Assembly: GCA_002245855.1 (NCBI GenBank)
Contig: NOUX01000009.1
Span: 124,001-188,000, forward strand
Direction: 5' to 3'
DNA length: 64,000 nucleotides
From: Sphingobacterium cellulitidis
Lineage (GTDB): Bacteria; Bacteroidota; Bacteroidia; Sphingobacteriales; Sphingobacteriaceae
The notes beneath the pieces are model-generated. The model ran no database searches and was not told where the DNA came from. It saw only the letters and a list, made by a program, of their open reading frames with translations. The position numbers and the translations under genes were made by a program. Positions 43,873 through 53,108 of this stretch are shown piece after piece; the first letter of the stretch is position 1, and each line of letters starts with the position of its first letter.

Positions 43873-45678
43873 ATGACATATTTCAAAAAGATGCTTTCCA
43901 TTTTGGTTAGCATGACCCTTTCAGCTTATTGTTTTGGCCAAAACACATCCCCTCAAAATAAACTTAAAAACCTTGATTCTGTATTTAACAAGATACTTAA
44001 GGATTATCATGTATCGGGTTTTTCGGTGGCAGTGGTACATAAAGAAAGTGTCGTTTATTCGAAAGGATTTGGGTTTCGGGATTTGGAAAAAAAATTACCG
44101 GCTACTCCTCAGACTTTATATGCTATAGGATCTTCTACAAAAGCATTTACAGCAGCACTTTTGGGGAAATTGCTGGATAATGGCAGCTCATTGGATGACA
44201 AGGCTATTAAATATTTACCAAATCTTCAATTTAAAGATGGACGTGAATCTCAAGTAACCATTAGAGATTTGATGACTCACAGAACAGGATTAAGTAGATA
44301 TGATTATTCATGGTATGTTTTTAATACGGATTCCAGAGATAGTCTCTTGCAACGTGTAAAATATATGGAGCCTACCGCTGACCTGAGAGCAAAGTGGCAA
44401 TACAATAATTTTATGTACTTGGCACAGGGTATGGTTGCCGAACATATTACCAAAAAGAGCTGGGAGGAAAATATCAAGGAGCAGTTTCTTACTCCTTTGT
44501 CAATGAAACGGACAAATTTTGATGTAAAGGAAATGGCAAAAGATCCGGATGCATCCAAGGGATATACAGTAGATGATAAAAAGAACATCAAAGCAATTCC
44601 CTATTTTGATATTCAGGGTATGGGACCTGCGGGAAGTATCAATAGCAGTGTTATGGATATTTCACAATGGCTCAAATTATGGATTGCTGGTGGAAAACTT
44701 AAAGGGAAGGAAATTCTCCCAAGTAAATACATCGAACAAGCTGCAAGCTCGCAAATGGTTATATCAGGAGGGCTACCAGGTAAGTACCCCGATATCTACG
44801 TGAGTAATTATGGATTAGGCTGGATGATAAGTTCCTATAGAGGTCATTACCAGGTAGAACATGGCGGAAATATTGATGGATTTTCTGCTAGTGTCAGCTT
44901 CTTTCCAAGTGATCAGTTAGGAATTGTAGTTCTTACCAATCAAAGTAGTTCCCAAGTACCTGATATCATACGTAATTTAATTGTAGACCGTTGGTTAGGA
45001 TTATCAACTATCAATTGGAATGAACGAAGTGTTACTCCAGAAAGTAAAGAGGATGAAAAGGAAGAAAAGGTCGATTTAGTCCGAGTTTTAAATACTAAAC
45101 CATCACACATTAAAGCTGACTATACTGGAAAATTTAGTAACCCGGCTTATGGCTCCTTCCAAATAGCATTGAAAAACGACTCATTAAAAATAACATTAGG
45201 AAAGCAGCATGCTTTGCTGAGCCATTACCATTTTGATGTATTTGAATTGCGAGAAATTGATGAGAAAGGAAAAGTAGACACAGCGGAAAGCGTATCGAAA
45301 ATTAATTTCCGTTCAAGTATGGATGGAAAAATTGAAAGCGCTGCGATCGATTTGGATGACCCTTCTGGAAATCCTGTGGAATTCATAAAGGAAATTGTAG
45401 CTAAAGAAATCCCGAAAGACCTGTTTGAAGGTTACATAGGCAAATACAGTGTTGAAGGAATGATTGTGGTAGTGACAATAAAGGAAGGTGTTTTATTTGT
45501 AGATGTTCCTGGGCAGACTAATTATGAAACCATTGCTCAAGGCGACCATAATTTCAATTTAAAAGCCTTGAAAGGATATTCTATTCGCTTCGAATTTGAT
45601 GATAATGTTAAAAAAGCTTCTGCGCTTTATTTTATTCAGCCCAATGGAACATTTAAAGTAAAGAGAGTGGATAAGTAA
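43873..45678 (+). CDS. Exported serine hydrolase, beta-lactamase/DD-peptidase family with C-terminal DUF3471-type domain
   Basis: 601 residues. Signal peptide ending CFGQ, then a class C beta-lactamase-like fold with SSTK (catalytic Ser87, Lys90), YNN (Tyr177) and HGG (330-332), the three catalytic boxes in the right order. After about residue 390 a second region resembles DUF3471 beta domains (YTGKFSNPAYGSF, and GYIGKYSVEGM). Such proteins are usually peptidases or esterases of the periplasm; true beta-lactamase activity is less likely. Single gene; next gene starts 61 bp later. Confidence 0.88.
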   Translation: MTYFKKMLSILVSMTLSAYCFGQNTSPQNKLKNLDSVFNKILKDYHVSGFSVAVVHKESVVYSKGFGFRDLEKKLPATPQTLYAIGSSTKAFTAALLGKLLDNGSSLDDKAIKYLPNLQFKDGRESQVTIRDLMTHRTGLSRYDYSWYVFNTDSRDSLLQRVKYMEPTADLRAKWQYNNFMYLAQGMVAEHITKKSWEENIKEQFLTPLSMKRTNFDVKEMAKDPDASKGYTVDDKKNIKAIPYFDIQGMGPAGSINSSVMDISQWLKLWIAGGKLKGKEILPSKYIEQAASSQMVISGGLPGKYPDIYVSNYGLGWMISSYRGHYQVEHGGNIDGFSASVSFFPSDQLGIVVLTNQSSSQVPDIIRNLIVDRWLGLSTINWNERSVTPESKEDEKEEKVDLVRVLNTKPSHIKADYTGKFSNPAYGSFQIALKNDSLKITLGKQHALLSHYHFDVFELREIDEKGKVDTAESVSKINFRSSMDGKIESAAIDLDDPSGNPVEFIKEIVAKEIPKDLFEGYIGKYSVEGMIVVVTIKEGVLFVDVPGQTNYETIAQGDHNFNLKALKGYSIRFEFDDNVKKASALYFIQPNGTFKVKRVDK

Positions 45679-45739
45679 GTCGTTGAAATACACCTATAAA
45701 GAATTATTCGTAGCTTAGGTTTGTTAAAATTAACCAATT

Positions 45740-46396
45740 ATGATTAAGACTATACTCTTTGGATTGTTCTTGATATTTGGACTGTACAGTTATGGTCAAG
45801 TATCAACAAATCCAGAATTATCCTACCCAGAGGGTATTTATTCTACCAAAGAAGATTTCCTCAAAAAGACTCCCAATGATACAAAGGAGTTAATAGCTAA
45901 AGGTATACTTTGGGGATCTAAAGAAATCACAGATACAATTCCAAATCAATGTTTGTTTTTATACAAACACAATGGCAAGAAATTGAGGAAAACTTTCGCC
46001 GTATGTTATAAAGGCAATTTATATTTTCAAGCCTATTCCATTTTGACCAATAGAGAGAAAAAAGATAAGGCGCAAACAACAAATTTCCCCAATTCTTTTT
46101 GTCGAGTTCTTATTGCTGGAGATAACTTCTTATATACTGAACTTGAATTAGCTAACTCTTGGAAGCAAGGATTGGGCTATGGTTTGGGAGGAGTAGCGGG
46201 TGGCGCCATTGCCTCAGCGGCGATTAAATCAAAAGGAATAGTATGGGATGTGAAAAATCAAGAATTTAATATTTTCCGAAGCTGTAAAGATTTCAATAAT
46301 TTCATCACAGCCCTTTACCCAGATGGCGTTCAGGAATGTAAAGACCAACAACCTGATCTTCTGAAAGTACGGGAAGCTATTGAAATTATCAAATAA
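45740..46396 (+). CDS. Exported protein of unknown function
   Basis: 218 residues with a signal peptide (FLIFGLYSYGQ). The middle has LFLYKHNGKKLRKTFAVCYKGN, and a Gly-rich stretch (GLGYGLGGVAGGAIASAAI, about 148-166) could insert into a membrane. Four cysteines are spread through the protein. I recognise no family. A TAGGTTTG word, the -7 type, is found 17 bp before the start. It may be co-regulated with the metallophosphoesterase, which has the same word upstream. Confidence 0.6.
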   Translation: MIKTILFGLFLIFGLYSYGQVSTNPELSYPEGIYSTKEDFLKKTPNDTKELIAKGILWGSKEITDTIPNQCLFLYKHNGKKLRKTFAVCYKGNLYFQAYSILTNREKKDKAQTTNFPNSFCRVLIAGDNFLYTELELANSWKQGLGYGLGGVAGGAIASAAIKSKGIVWDVKNQEFNIFRSCKDFNNFITALYPDGVQECKDQQPDLLKVREAIEIIK

Positions 46397-46494
46397 ACGA
46401 CGCTCAGAAGTTTTTCTACTTAGAGTAGAAATCTAAGAAGATTATTTTATTTTCTAGGTTTGTCAGGTTTTCATTTATTATTTTTAAAGGATAA

Positions 46495-47400
46495 ATGAAC
46501 AGCAAAATGAGTAATAAAATCGCATTCCTTCTCACTTTTCTAATATCAATGAATCTGAGCAAATCTGTTGGTCAGGTTCAAGACAAACCTTTGCAGATTG
46601 GCCTGATTGCCGATATTCAATATGCCGATAAAGAGGATGGAAAATCAAGGTTTTATAGATCGTCCATTCAAAAGCTCGAAGAGGCAGTTATATTCTTAAA
46701 TCAGGAGTCTATTTTATTTAATGTGGTATTGGGAGACTTAGTGGATGAAGGGCCGAAAGATTTAGCGCCAATTCTCAGCCGTTTAAATGAATTAAAGGCT
46801 CCCCATTTTAACCTTTTAGGGAATCATGATTATCCCAAAGAATATCAGGATAAGCTCTTTAAAACCTTTCAAATGGATAAAGATTATTATTCATTAGTAA
46901 AGGAAGGCTGGAAGTTTATTTTTCTGAATACCAATGAACTCTCTTCTTATGCTGTAAAAAATGGCTCAAAATTAGAAAAAGAATATATTAAGTTGAAATC
47001 AGTTTTATCTACGGAAGGTCGCCAGAATGTGCAGGATTGGAATGGGGGTATTGGAAGCAAACAATTGCGTTGGTTGGAAAAGGAATTGAATTCTGCAGAT
47101 AAAAAAGGATTGAAAGTCATCGTTTTTTCTCATCATCCATTTCTTCCTGAGAATGGATTGGAAACCTTGAATAACAGAGTATTAATCGACTTATTTGTCA
47201 AGCATAAAGCTGTCAAGGCGGTACTTTCCGCACATCATCATCCCGGAAATTTTGAAATGTTCAAATCTGTCCCCTTTATCACTTTAGAAGGGATGGTGGA
47301 AACTAAGAGCAATGCCTTTGGATATATGAGTTTATTCCCTAATAAATTAATCATTCATGGACAGGGCAGAATGACAACTAGAGAAGTAAGCTTGAGATAG
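46495..47400 (+). CDS. Exported metallophosphoesterase
   Basis: 301 residues, N-terminal signal segment ending SVGQ. All calcineurin-like metal motifs are present: GLIADIQY (here DxQ in place of DxH), GDLVD, GNHD, SHHP and SAHHH. The DxQ start and overall plan resemble the ADPribase-Mn (ADP-ribose/CDP-alcohol) group, but the substrate cannot be read. A TAGGTTTG promoter-like word lies 33 bp before the start. A strong terminator follows. Confidence 0.85.
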   Translation: MNSKMSNKIAFLLTFLISMNLSKSVGQVQDKPLQIGLIADIQYADKEDGKSRFYRSSIQKLEEAVIFLNQESILFNVVLGDLVDEGPKDLAPILSRLNELKAPHFNLLGNHDYPKEYQDKLFKTFQMDKDYYSLVKEGWKFIFLNTNELSSYAVKNGSKLEKEYIKLKSVLSTEGRQNVQDWNGGIGSKQLRWLEKELNSADKKGLKVIVFSHHPFLPENGLETLNNRVLIDLFVKHKAVKAVLSAHHHPGNFEMFKSVPFITLEGMVETKSNAFGYMSLFPNKLIIHGQGRMTTREVSLR

Positions 47401-47411
47401 CTAGCCTGATA

Positions 47412-47458
47412 AAAAAATACCTCAGAGATTTGAATCAAAATCCCTGAGGTATTTTTTT
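47412..47458. terminator. Bidirectional terminator
   Basis: AAATACCTCAG / CTGAGGTATTT stem with an 18-nt loop, T and A tracts on both sides, 12 bp after the phosphoesterase stop. Confidence 0.8.
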
Positions 47459-47585
47459 AAATTATGGATTATACCAGAATGATATTTCTCCCATATGTCT
47501 TTCTAATCCCCATTAACTCCCATCCTTTAATCTATTTTAAGGCATTTCACAAAGAACAAGTCAAAAATTAGCCTATATTTAAGAA

Positions 47586-48023
47586 GTGAAAAACACATTA
47601 TTATTCTTAATAGCCTTCTTTTTATTCATGGCCTCAGCTTTTTTTCAAAGCTGTACTGAGTCCATCAAAGGTGAATTAATTGAAAAAAAATTAGTTTCCT
47701 ATCAAGGTAGAGATACCGTGACTATAGATTTGATGCTCCACAAAAAGCGATTTGTTGGACAATATAAAGTAACTGGCCCTGGTGATTATGTAGTGCTAGG
47801 GGAGGTGGAAGGCGAGATAAAAGCGGATACCTTGCTTGGAAGCCTAATCTATACCCCTTTTGGATGGCGTGATAAAAAACGTAAGGCCTTTGCTTTGCTA
47901 GCTACCGAGAACCAATATATCTCTGGTAAAGGCTCTGAATTGATCTATATGGGAATTCCTTATTTTGTTGCTAATACAATAACATTTGGTCCAGAGAAAG
48001 GAATCTATCAAGTGGTTGATTAA
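47586..48023 (+). CDS. Lipoprotein of unknown function
   Basis: 145 residues, GTG start. Lipoprotein-type signal (ASAFFQSCTES), then a beta-rich mature part with KRFVGQYKVTGPGDYVVLGEVEGEI, which looks like a small barrel or lipocalin-like fold; I recognise no family. No ATG is available upstream in frame. It is alone between a terminator and the next membrane protein gene. Confidence 0.6.
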   Translation: MKNTLLFLIAFFLFMASAFFQSCTESIKGELIEKKLVSYQGRDTVTIDLMLHKKRFVGQYKVTGPGDYVVLGEVEGEIKADTLLGSLIYTPFGWRDKKRKAFALLATENQYISGKGSELIYMGIPYFVANTITFGPEKGIYQVVD

Positions 48024-48178
48024 CTTTGGGTCATCCTAAAACTTTTCAAACAAATCCTGTAGTCTTTTATTTACCTATTTCTTAATAATTTAATAATAGC
48101 TTAATCTGGTATCTATTGAATGATATCTTTACGGAATCATGAATTCATTTTTTAAAAATTGATTTTAATAGAATTTTA

Positions 48179-48826
48179 ATGGTTAAGAAAAGTGTATTAG
48201 AAAAGCTTCCTAATAAGGAATTGGAAAAATTTATCCTCCCGGATTCCAGAAAGGTTCCTGAAGCAATAAAGTTGGCATATGAAATCCTATTGGAAAGAGG
48301 ACGCGAATTTTCCTATGAGGAAAAGGAAAGGGTAGAAGCTTTTATTGATGGGAAAGTTCATGAAGAAAGCGAAAAGGAGTTTAAGCAAATAAGGGTATTT
48401 GATAAGAAATTGACAGATAATGAACATGCTATCCCACTCTATACCAATTTTGCCATTTTTATGATCAGCTTACTTTTTGGAGTTATGTTTGGATATATCC
48501 TAGCCATGATAAATTATATAATTCTAAAAAAATATGGATTGGCGTTTGTTTTATGCATTATTGGAATTGGACTTCTATTCCTATCCATATTTGTAATTCA
48601 AAACTTCCTGCCTGAAGCTCAATTTTATGATACTTTTGAAAGTTGGTTGTTTGCTACCGTATTAGCAGGGGTTGGATTATTGATCATTCATCTTTTCAAT
48701 CAGAATTTTATTTCAAAGCAAATGTCCTATAGGTCGAGGTCAATTACAATTCCTTTGATCTTCATTATCATATTTCAGATAGTACGTTTCATTTATGTTG
48801 AAAATATACTTAATGACGGCTTTTAA
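48179..48826 (+). CDS. Membrane protein of unknown function, four helices
   Basis: 215 residues. A charged cytosolic N-terminus (1-85, with EKLPNKELEKFILPDSRKV) precedes four hydrophobic helices (about 88-110, 116-138, 150-170, 184-205). No known motif. Starts with ATG at 48179, with the tnaA gene convergent behind it and only 55 bp between the stops. Confidence 0.6.
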   Translation: MVKKSVLEKLPNKELEKFILPDSRKVPEAIKLAYEILLERGREFSYEEKERVEAFIDGKVHEESEKEFKQIRVFDKKLTDNEHAIPLYTNFAIFMISLLFGVMFGYILAMINYIILKKYGLAFVLCIIGIGLLFLSIFVIQNFLPEAQFYDTFESWLFATVLAGVGLLIIHLFNQNFISKQMSYRSRSITIPLIFIIIFQIVRFIYVENILNDGF

Positions 48827-48881
48827 AAGTTAAAGACTTGAGAGAGTAAATGGCTTTTATCTCTCTCAAGTCCAACCAGAT

Positions 48882-50258
48882 TTATTTTTTCTTTAAGAGA
48901 ATAGTGAAGTGTCTCAATATTTCTGATTCCCACACAATTTCAAGACCTGATCTTATTTCTTCACGCCTGTCGAAAATATTCTTTAAGGCTGCTGCGACAT
49001 AGTCCAGGTGCTTATAGCTGTAGGTCCTTCGTGGGATTGCCAATCGTAGTAACTCAAGCTTTGGAAAACGGTCTTCCCTTGTTTCTGGATCTCGATCTGC
49101 CAAAAGAGTACCTATTTCAACCCCTCGAACACCTGATTCCTTATATAATTCGATCGCCAGGGTCTGTGCTGGATACTCCTCACGAGGAACATGAGTCAGA
49201 AAATTTAAGGCATCCACAAAAACAGCATGCCCCCCAATTGGTTTCTGAATGGGAATTCCATATTCAATAAGTTTATTCCCCAGATACTCCACTTGATCAA
49301 TCCTAGCTTTTAAATAAGGTAATTCAGTAGATTCTAATAATCCTTGAGCCAAGGCTGCAAGATCCCGACCTGCTAATCCGCCATAGGTAATGAAACCCTC
49401 ATAAATAATCCCCATGTTTCCACAGGCACGATAAAGCTGTTCATTACGCATCCCGAGGAGACCACCAATGTTTACTAAGCCATCCTTTTTTGCTGACATG
49501 GTAAATCCATCACCATATGAAAACATCTCCTTGACAATTTCTTTGATGCTTTTGTCTTGATATGCTGCTTCGCGCTCTTTTATGAAATAAGCGTTTTCCG
49601 CAAACCGTGCCGCATCAAAAAATACCGGAATATCATATCGTTCTGATAATGCTTTTACATCCTTTATATTTTGCATTGAAACAGGCTGACCTCCCGAAGA
49701 ATTACAGGTTACTGTAATCATACAAAAGGGAATATTTTCCTTTGGATGTGCCTTATACACCTCCTCCAATTTCCCTAAATCTATATTTCCTTTAAAAGGA
49801 TGAAGATTGTTGATGTCAAATGCCTCCTCGATTGTGCAATCTATGGCATGCGCTTTACGAAATTCAATATGACCCTTGGTTGTGTCAAAATGAGAATTTC
49901 CTGGTACCACATTATTCTCTTTTACTAAGATGCTGAAAAGCACATTCTCTGCTGCTCGACCTTGATGCGTTGGCAAGAAATAAGGAAAGCCTAAGGTATG
50001 ACGAACAACTTCACGGAGTTTCAGATAGGATTGAGAGCCTGCATAACTTTCATCACCCATCATGATTTCGGCCCACTGTCGATCAGACATGGCTCCAGTT
50101 CCTGAATCTGTTAATAAATCAATAAAAACACGGTCGCTGGCTAGGTTAAAAAGATTGTTGCCTTCCTCCTCAATCCACTTTTCACGCTGTTCTCGGCTAG
50201 ACATAAAGATTTCTTCAACCATCTTTACTTTATAGGGCTCGGCCCATGGTAGTTCCAT
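48882..50258 (-). CDS. tnaA: Tryptophanase
   Basis: 458 residues of the beta-eliminating lyase family: DLLTDSGTGAMSD, PTHQGRAAEN, FFDAARFAENAYFIK and the PLP lysine in TMSAKKDG. The family divides into tryptophanase and tyrosine phenol-lyase. The N-terminal part (MSDRQWAEIMMGDESYAGS) resembles the lyase, but at the two specificity sites it has FDTTKGH (Asp, as in TnaA) and VEIGTLL (Ile, where the phenol-lyase has Arg). I therefore call tryptophanase: Trp to indole, pyruvate and ammonia. No tnaC-like leader or tnaB permease is next to it. Confidence 0.85.
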   Translation of the reverse strand: MELPWAEPYKVKMVEEIFMSSREQREKWIEEEGNNLFNLASDRVFIDLLTDSGTGAMSDRQWAEIMMGDESYAGSQSYLKLREVVRHTLGFPYFLPTHQGRAAENVLFSILVKENNVVPGNSHFDTTKGHIEFRKAHAIDCTIEEAFDINNLHPFKGNIDLGKLEEVYKAHPKENIPFCMITVTCNSSGGQPVSMQNIKDVKALSERYDIPVFFDAARFAENAYFIKEREAAYQDKSIKEIVKEMFSYGDGFTMSAKKDGLVNIGGLLGMRNEQLYRACGNMGIIYEGFITYGGLAGRDLAALAQGLLESTELPYLKARIDQVEYLGNKLIEYGIPIQKPIGGHAVFVDALNFLTHVPREEYPAQTLAIELYKESGVRGVEIGTLLADRDPETREDRFPKLELLRLAIPRRTYSYKHLDYVAAALKNIFDRREEIRSGLEIVWESEILRHFTILLKKK

Positions 50259-50448
50259 AAAATTTATATTTGGTTCACTGTTGTTAAAGTTAAAAAATTA
50301 ATCTAGGAAATCTATGATTGCTGCTTATCAGGAATGGAACATTTTTGTTATAAATAGATAAATATGAAGCTGATAGAAGAGATTATTCTTGATTTTATAT
50401 ATTTTAGAATGTTTTTAGTCAAATAGACCATCACCTAAACTAATCAAT

Positions 50449-51537
50449 ATGAAATCAATTTTGTCAAGCATGTTTTTTATGATTCTTTCAATATCATTGA
50501 TTGCCCAGGAACCTTTGAAATTGGCTGTTGCGGGATTGAGTCATGGCCATGTGGATTGGGTGTTTAATCGGAAGGACAAAAAGGATATGGTCCTGGTTGG
50601 AATTTATGAGCAAAATCCGGAATTGGTGGAAAGATACATCAAACGGTACCAATTGGATAAATCTTTGTTTTTTACCAATTTGGAAGAAATGCTGAAACAG
50701 GTTAAACCAGATGCGGTTTCAGCATTTGGAGCTATCTCAGAGCATATCGATGTCGTCCGAGCTTGTGCCCCAAGAAAAGTGCATGTCATGGTGGAAAAAC
50801 CATTGGCAACGAATTTTGGCCATGCCAAAGAAATTGAACAACTTGCTAAGAAAAATAATATCCATGTGCTGACCAATTTTGAAACTTCTTGGTATGAAAG
50901 TAACCAAAGAATAAAAAGCTTATTGGAAGATGGAAAGTTGGGTGAAGTAAAAAAGGTAATGGTGAATGATGGCCATCAAGGTCCAAAAGAGATAGGGGTG
51001 AGCAAAGAGTTTTTTGAGATTTTGACAGACCCTGCAAAAAATGGAGCCGGTGCTTTGGTGGACTTTGGATGTTATGGAGCTAATTTGATGACCTGGTTGA
51101 TGAATGGAGAAAAACCCTTGTCAGTTACTGCGGTGGTACAACAAAATAAACCTGAAATATATAAGGAAGTGGATGATGAAGCCACCATTATTCTTCAATA
51201 TCCGAATGCCCAATGTGTAATTCAGGGATCTTGGAATTGGACATTCTCTAGAAAGGATATGGAGGTATATGGCAATAAAGGCTACGCCATCGCAGTGGAT
51301 GCAAAAACACTGAAAACGCGATTGCAAGAGAATCAACCTGAGGAAATAATAAAATTGGATAATCGTCCAGCTCCCTACAATGATCCTTTCTCGCTCTTAG
51401 CAGCAGTGGTCAATGGTTCAATTGTCCTGGATCCATTGGACCAGTATGGATTGAAGGTCAATGTGACAGCAGTCGAAATCCTCGATGCAGCAATGAAGTC
51501 TACAAAAGAAAAAAGAACTATTCAACTCCTGGAGTAA
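50449..51537 (+). CDS. Exported Gfo/Idh/MocA family oxidoreductase
   Basis: 362 residues. Signal peptide ends SLIAQ. N-terminal Rossmann fold with GLSHGHVDW in place of the usual GxGxxG, the EKP motif (HVMVEKPLAT) and a C-terminal alpha/beta domain with FGCYGANLMTWLMNG. A periplasmic NAD(P)-type oxidoreductase would need a tightly bound cofactor; the family includes glycosidase-like members that recycle NAD. Substrate unknown. Divergent from tnaA with 190 bp between. Confidence 0.85.
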   Translation: MKSILSSMFFMILSISLIAQEPLKLAVAGLSHGHVDWVFNRKDKKDMVLVGIYEQNPELVERYIKRYQLDKSLFFTNLEEMLKQVKPDAVSAFGAISEHIDVVRACAPRKVHVMVEKPLATNFGHAKEIEQLAKKNNIHVLTNFETSWYESNQRIKSLLEDGKLGEVKKVMVNDGHQGPKEIGVSKEFFEILTDPAKNGAGALVDFGCYGANLMTWLMNGEKPLSVTAVVQQNKPEIYKEVDDEATIILQYPNAQCVIQGSWNWTFSRKDMEVYGNKGYAIAVDAKTLKTRLQENQPEEIIKLDNRPAPYNDPFSLLAAVVNGSIVLDPLDQYGLKVNVTAVEILDAAMKSTKEKRTIQLLE

Positions 51538-51549
51538 CCTAGTTAAGGA

Positions 51550-51786
51550 CTAAGGCTGGCTTGGCTGATCGGTTGGAGCCTCATCTTTTTCCTCGTCCTT
51601 TACCTCGTCTTTGCCGGCAAACCACCATAGTGCTGCACCAACTAATACAAAAGCTATTTTAATGAGCCAGGCAGTTCCTTCACCCCAATTGTAAATCCAA
51701 ATTAATATGCGAGGCACTGCATTAAAGAAATTCAAAATGATGGCTAACATGCCATATAGAAATAAAAGTGATCCGAAATTTTTCAT
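51550..51786 (-). CDS. Small membrane protein
   Basis: 78 residues: two hydrophobic helices (about 5-25 and 40-58) and an acidic cytosolic tail (KDEVKDEEKDEAP). No known family or motif. It converges on the Gfo/Idh gene with 12 bp between stop codons. The charge pattern and lack of frame damage support a real gene. Confidence 0.6.
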   Translation of the reverse strand: MKNFGSLLFLYGMLAIILNFFNAVPRILIWIYNWGEGTAWLIKIAFVLVGAALWWFAGKDEVKDEEKDEAPTDQPSQP

Positions 51787-52072
51787 GCTATCTTGATTTT
51801 TGTTTTTATTGAAACTAGTACCTCTTTAAGGTTTGAATTCTTCATCCTTAAAGGTTAATCTAATTTAAGGACGATTCATTTTTGGAAACATCCCTGAAAT
51901 CAGGTAAATATTCGATTGACGAATACGATAGCAATACATGTCTTCTGATCCTAGGTTATTTTGAAATTTATTAAATATTTGTTAACTTATTTATTGAATA
52001 GCTAAGACTTAAGTGTAAAATAACTGGATTATTGAAAGAATATTTCAAAATAGAAAAGAAAGGAGTTTGGCT

Positions 52073-52579
52073 TTGACTTTAAAAATTAAAAAAACTGAAA
52101 CTGCTCTCGAAGCATTAAGAAGAAGTGAAATACAACAAGTAAAAGAATATTATAGGACCATTAACATTGATAAAACCGATAGATTGAATCGGACACTTCT
52201 CATGAATGCCATTATTTATGGAGAGTTGGAATTAGCAAAATGGGCAATTAAGCATCATGCTAATATCAATCATCAAGACACAACAGGTTTGTCGGCCTTG
52301 CATGTGGCCGTGGAAAAGAATGAATTTGATTTCGTTTCCCTGATGTTACATTCTGGGGTCCGCGTAGATTTGCAGGACCGCTTCGGAAATACAGCTCTCT
52401 GGCGTGCCATGATGGACAATGTAGATATCAATATTATCAACCTATTGATCCAATATCATGCTGACCCCGATCTGAAAAATAATTATGGAATCTCAGCAAG
52501 GGATTTATTGAATGAAGAAAACCATAACTGGCCAATCTTAATCAATATATTTAATCAGAAAAATCCAGCTTATCATTAA
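52073..52579 (+). CDS. Ankyrin repeat protein
   Basis: About 168 residues; TTG start at 52073, 7 nt after AGGAG (52061-52065), chosen over the TTG at 52067, which is too close to it. Three to four ankyrin repeats are visible (DRLNRTLLMNAIIYGELELAKW, DTTGLSALHVAVEKNEFDFV, DRFGNTALWRAMMDNVDINI). Ankyrin repeats bind proteins; the partner is unknown. No signal peptide, so it is cytosolic. It converges on the 52589 gene with 9 bp between. Confidence 0.8.
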   Translation: MTLKIKKTETALEALRRSEIQQVKEYYRTINIDKTDRLNRTLLMNAIIYGELELAKWAIKHHANINHQDTTGLSALHVAVEKNEFDFVSLMLHSGVRVDLQDRFGNTALWRAMMDNVDINIINLLIQYHADPDLKNNYGISARDLLNEENHNWPILINIFNQKNPAYH

Positions 52580-52588
52580 TCAATACCG

Positions 52589-52996
52589 TTACCGATTTAC
52601 GTAAAGGTTGTTTTTTATGTGATCTTGCCATTTCTTGATCACTGAACAGGTCTCGTAGGCCTCTTGCTTTACGAATTGCTGTATTAAGGAATCTAAGGTC
52701 AAAATGAATTCATCCAGATGAATAAAGTTACCCTCCTCATCCCGATAATCGGATAGAATCTCTAAAAGAAAACAATGCGTCTCAAACTCGCGGAATTTGT
52801 TCTGATAGTTTTGGTCGGCTTTTAACCATAACTTCTCAAGCTGAAAACCCGATTTAATATGCATATGGCAGGCGTCTTCGTATTCTGTACGATGCATTTT
52901 CAGTTCCTTTTTCATTTTTTCGACTCTGGTTTGCAGATGATCATACATCGTGGATAAATGAATCTGTACCTCTCGTTGTTTTGAAATAAGTGGCAT
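52589..52996 (-). CDS. Helical protein of unknown function
   Basis: 135 residues, almost all helical, with His and Cys in a regular spread (YEDACHMHIKSG, FETHCFLLEIL, YETCSVIKKW). The pattern could hold a metal, in the manner of a four-helix bundle, but I recognise no family. It is cytosolic. The start is ATG at 52996. Confidence 0.6.
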   Translation of the reverse strand: MPLISKQREVQIHLSTMYDHLQTRVEKMKKELKMHRTEYEDACHMHIKSGFQLEKLWLKADQNYQNKFREFETHCFLLEILSDYRDEEGNFIHLDEFILTLDSLIQQFVKQEAYETCSVIKKWQDHIKNNLYVNR

Positions 52997-53108
52997 AGTA
53001 TATTTTTTTGGATGCTCGCAGAATTTTCAACAAGTCAAATTCAATTTTGTTTTATTAATTTATTGATTTATTGTGAATTAAAATTTCAGAATCTTTTTAT
53101 ACTTCCAA

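Noticed and set aside
43873..45678. Beta-lactamase resistance gene
   Set aside because: Catalytic boxes fit the wider serine peptidase/esterase family; size and C-terminal domain are not those of a resistance enzyme.
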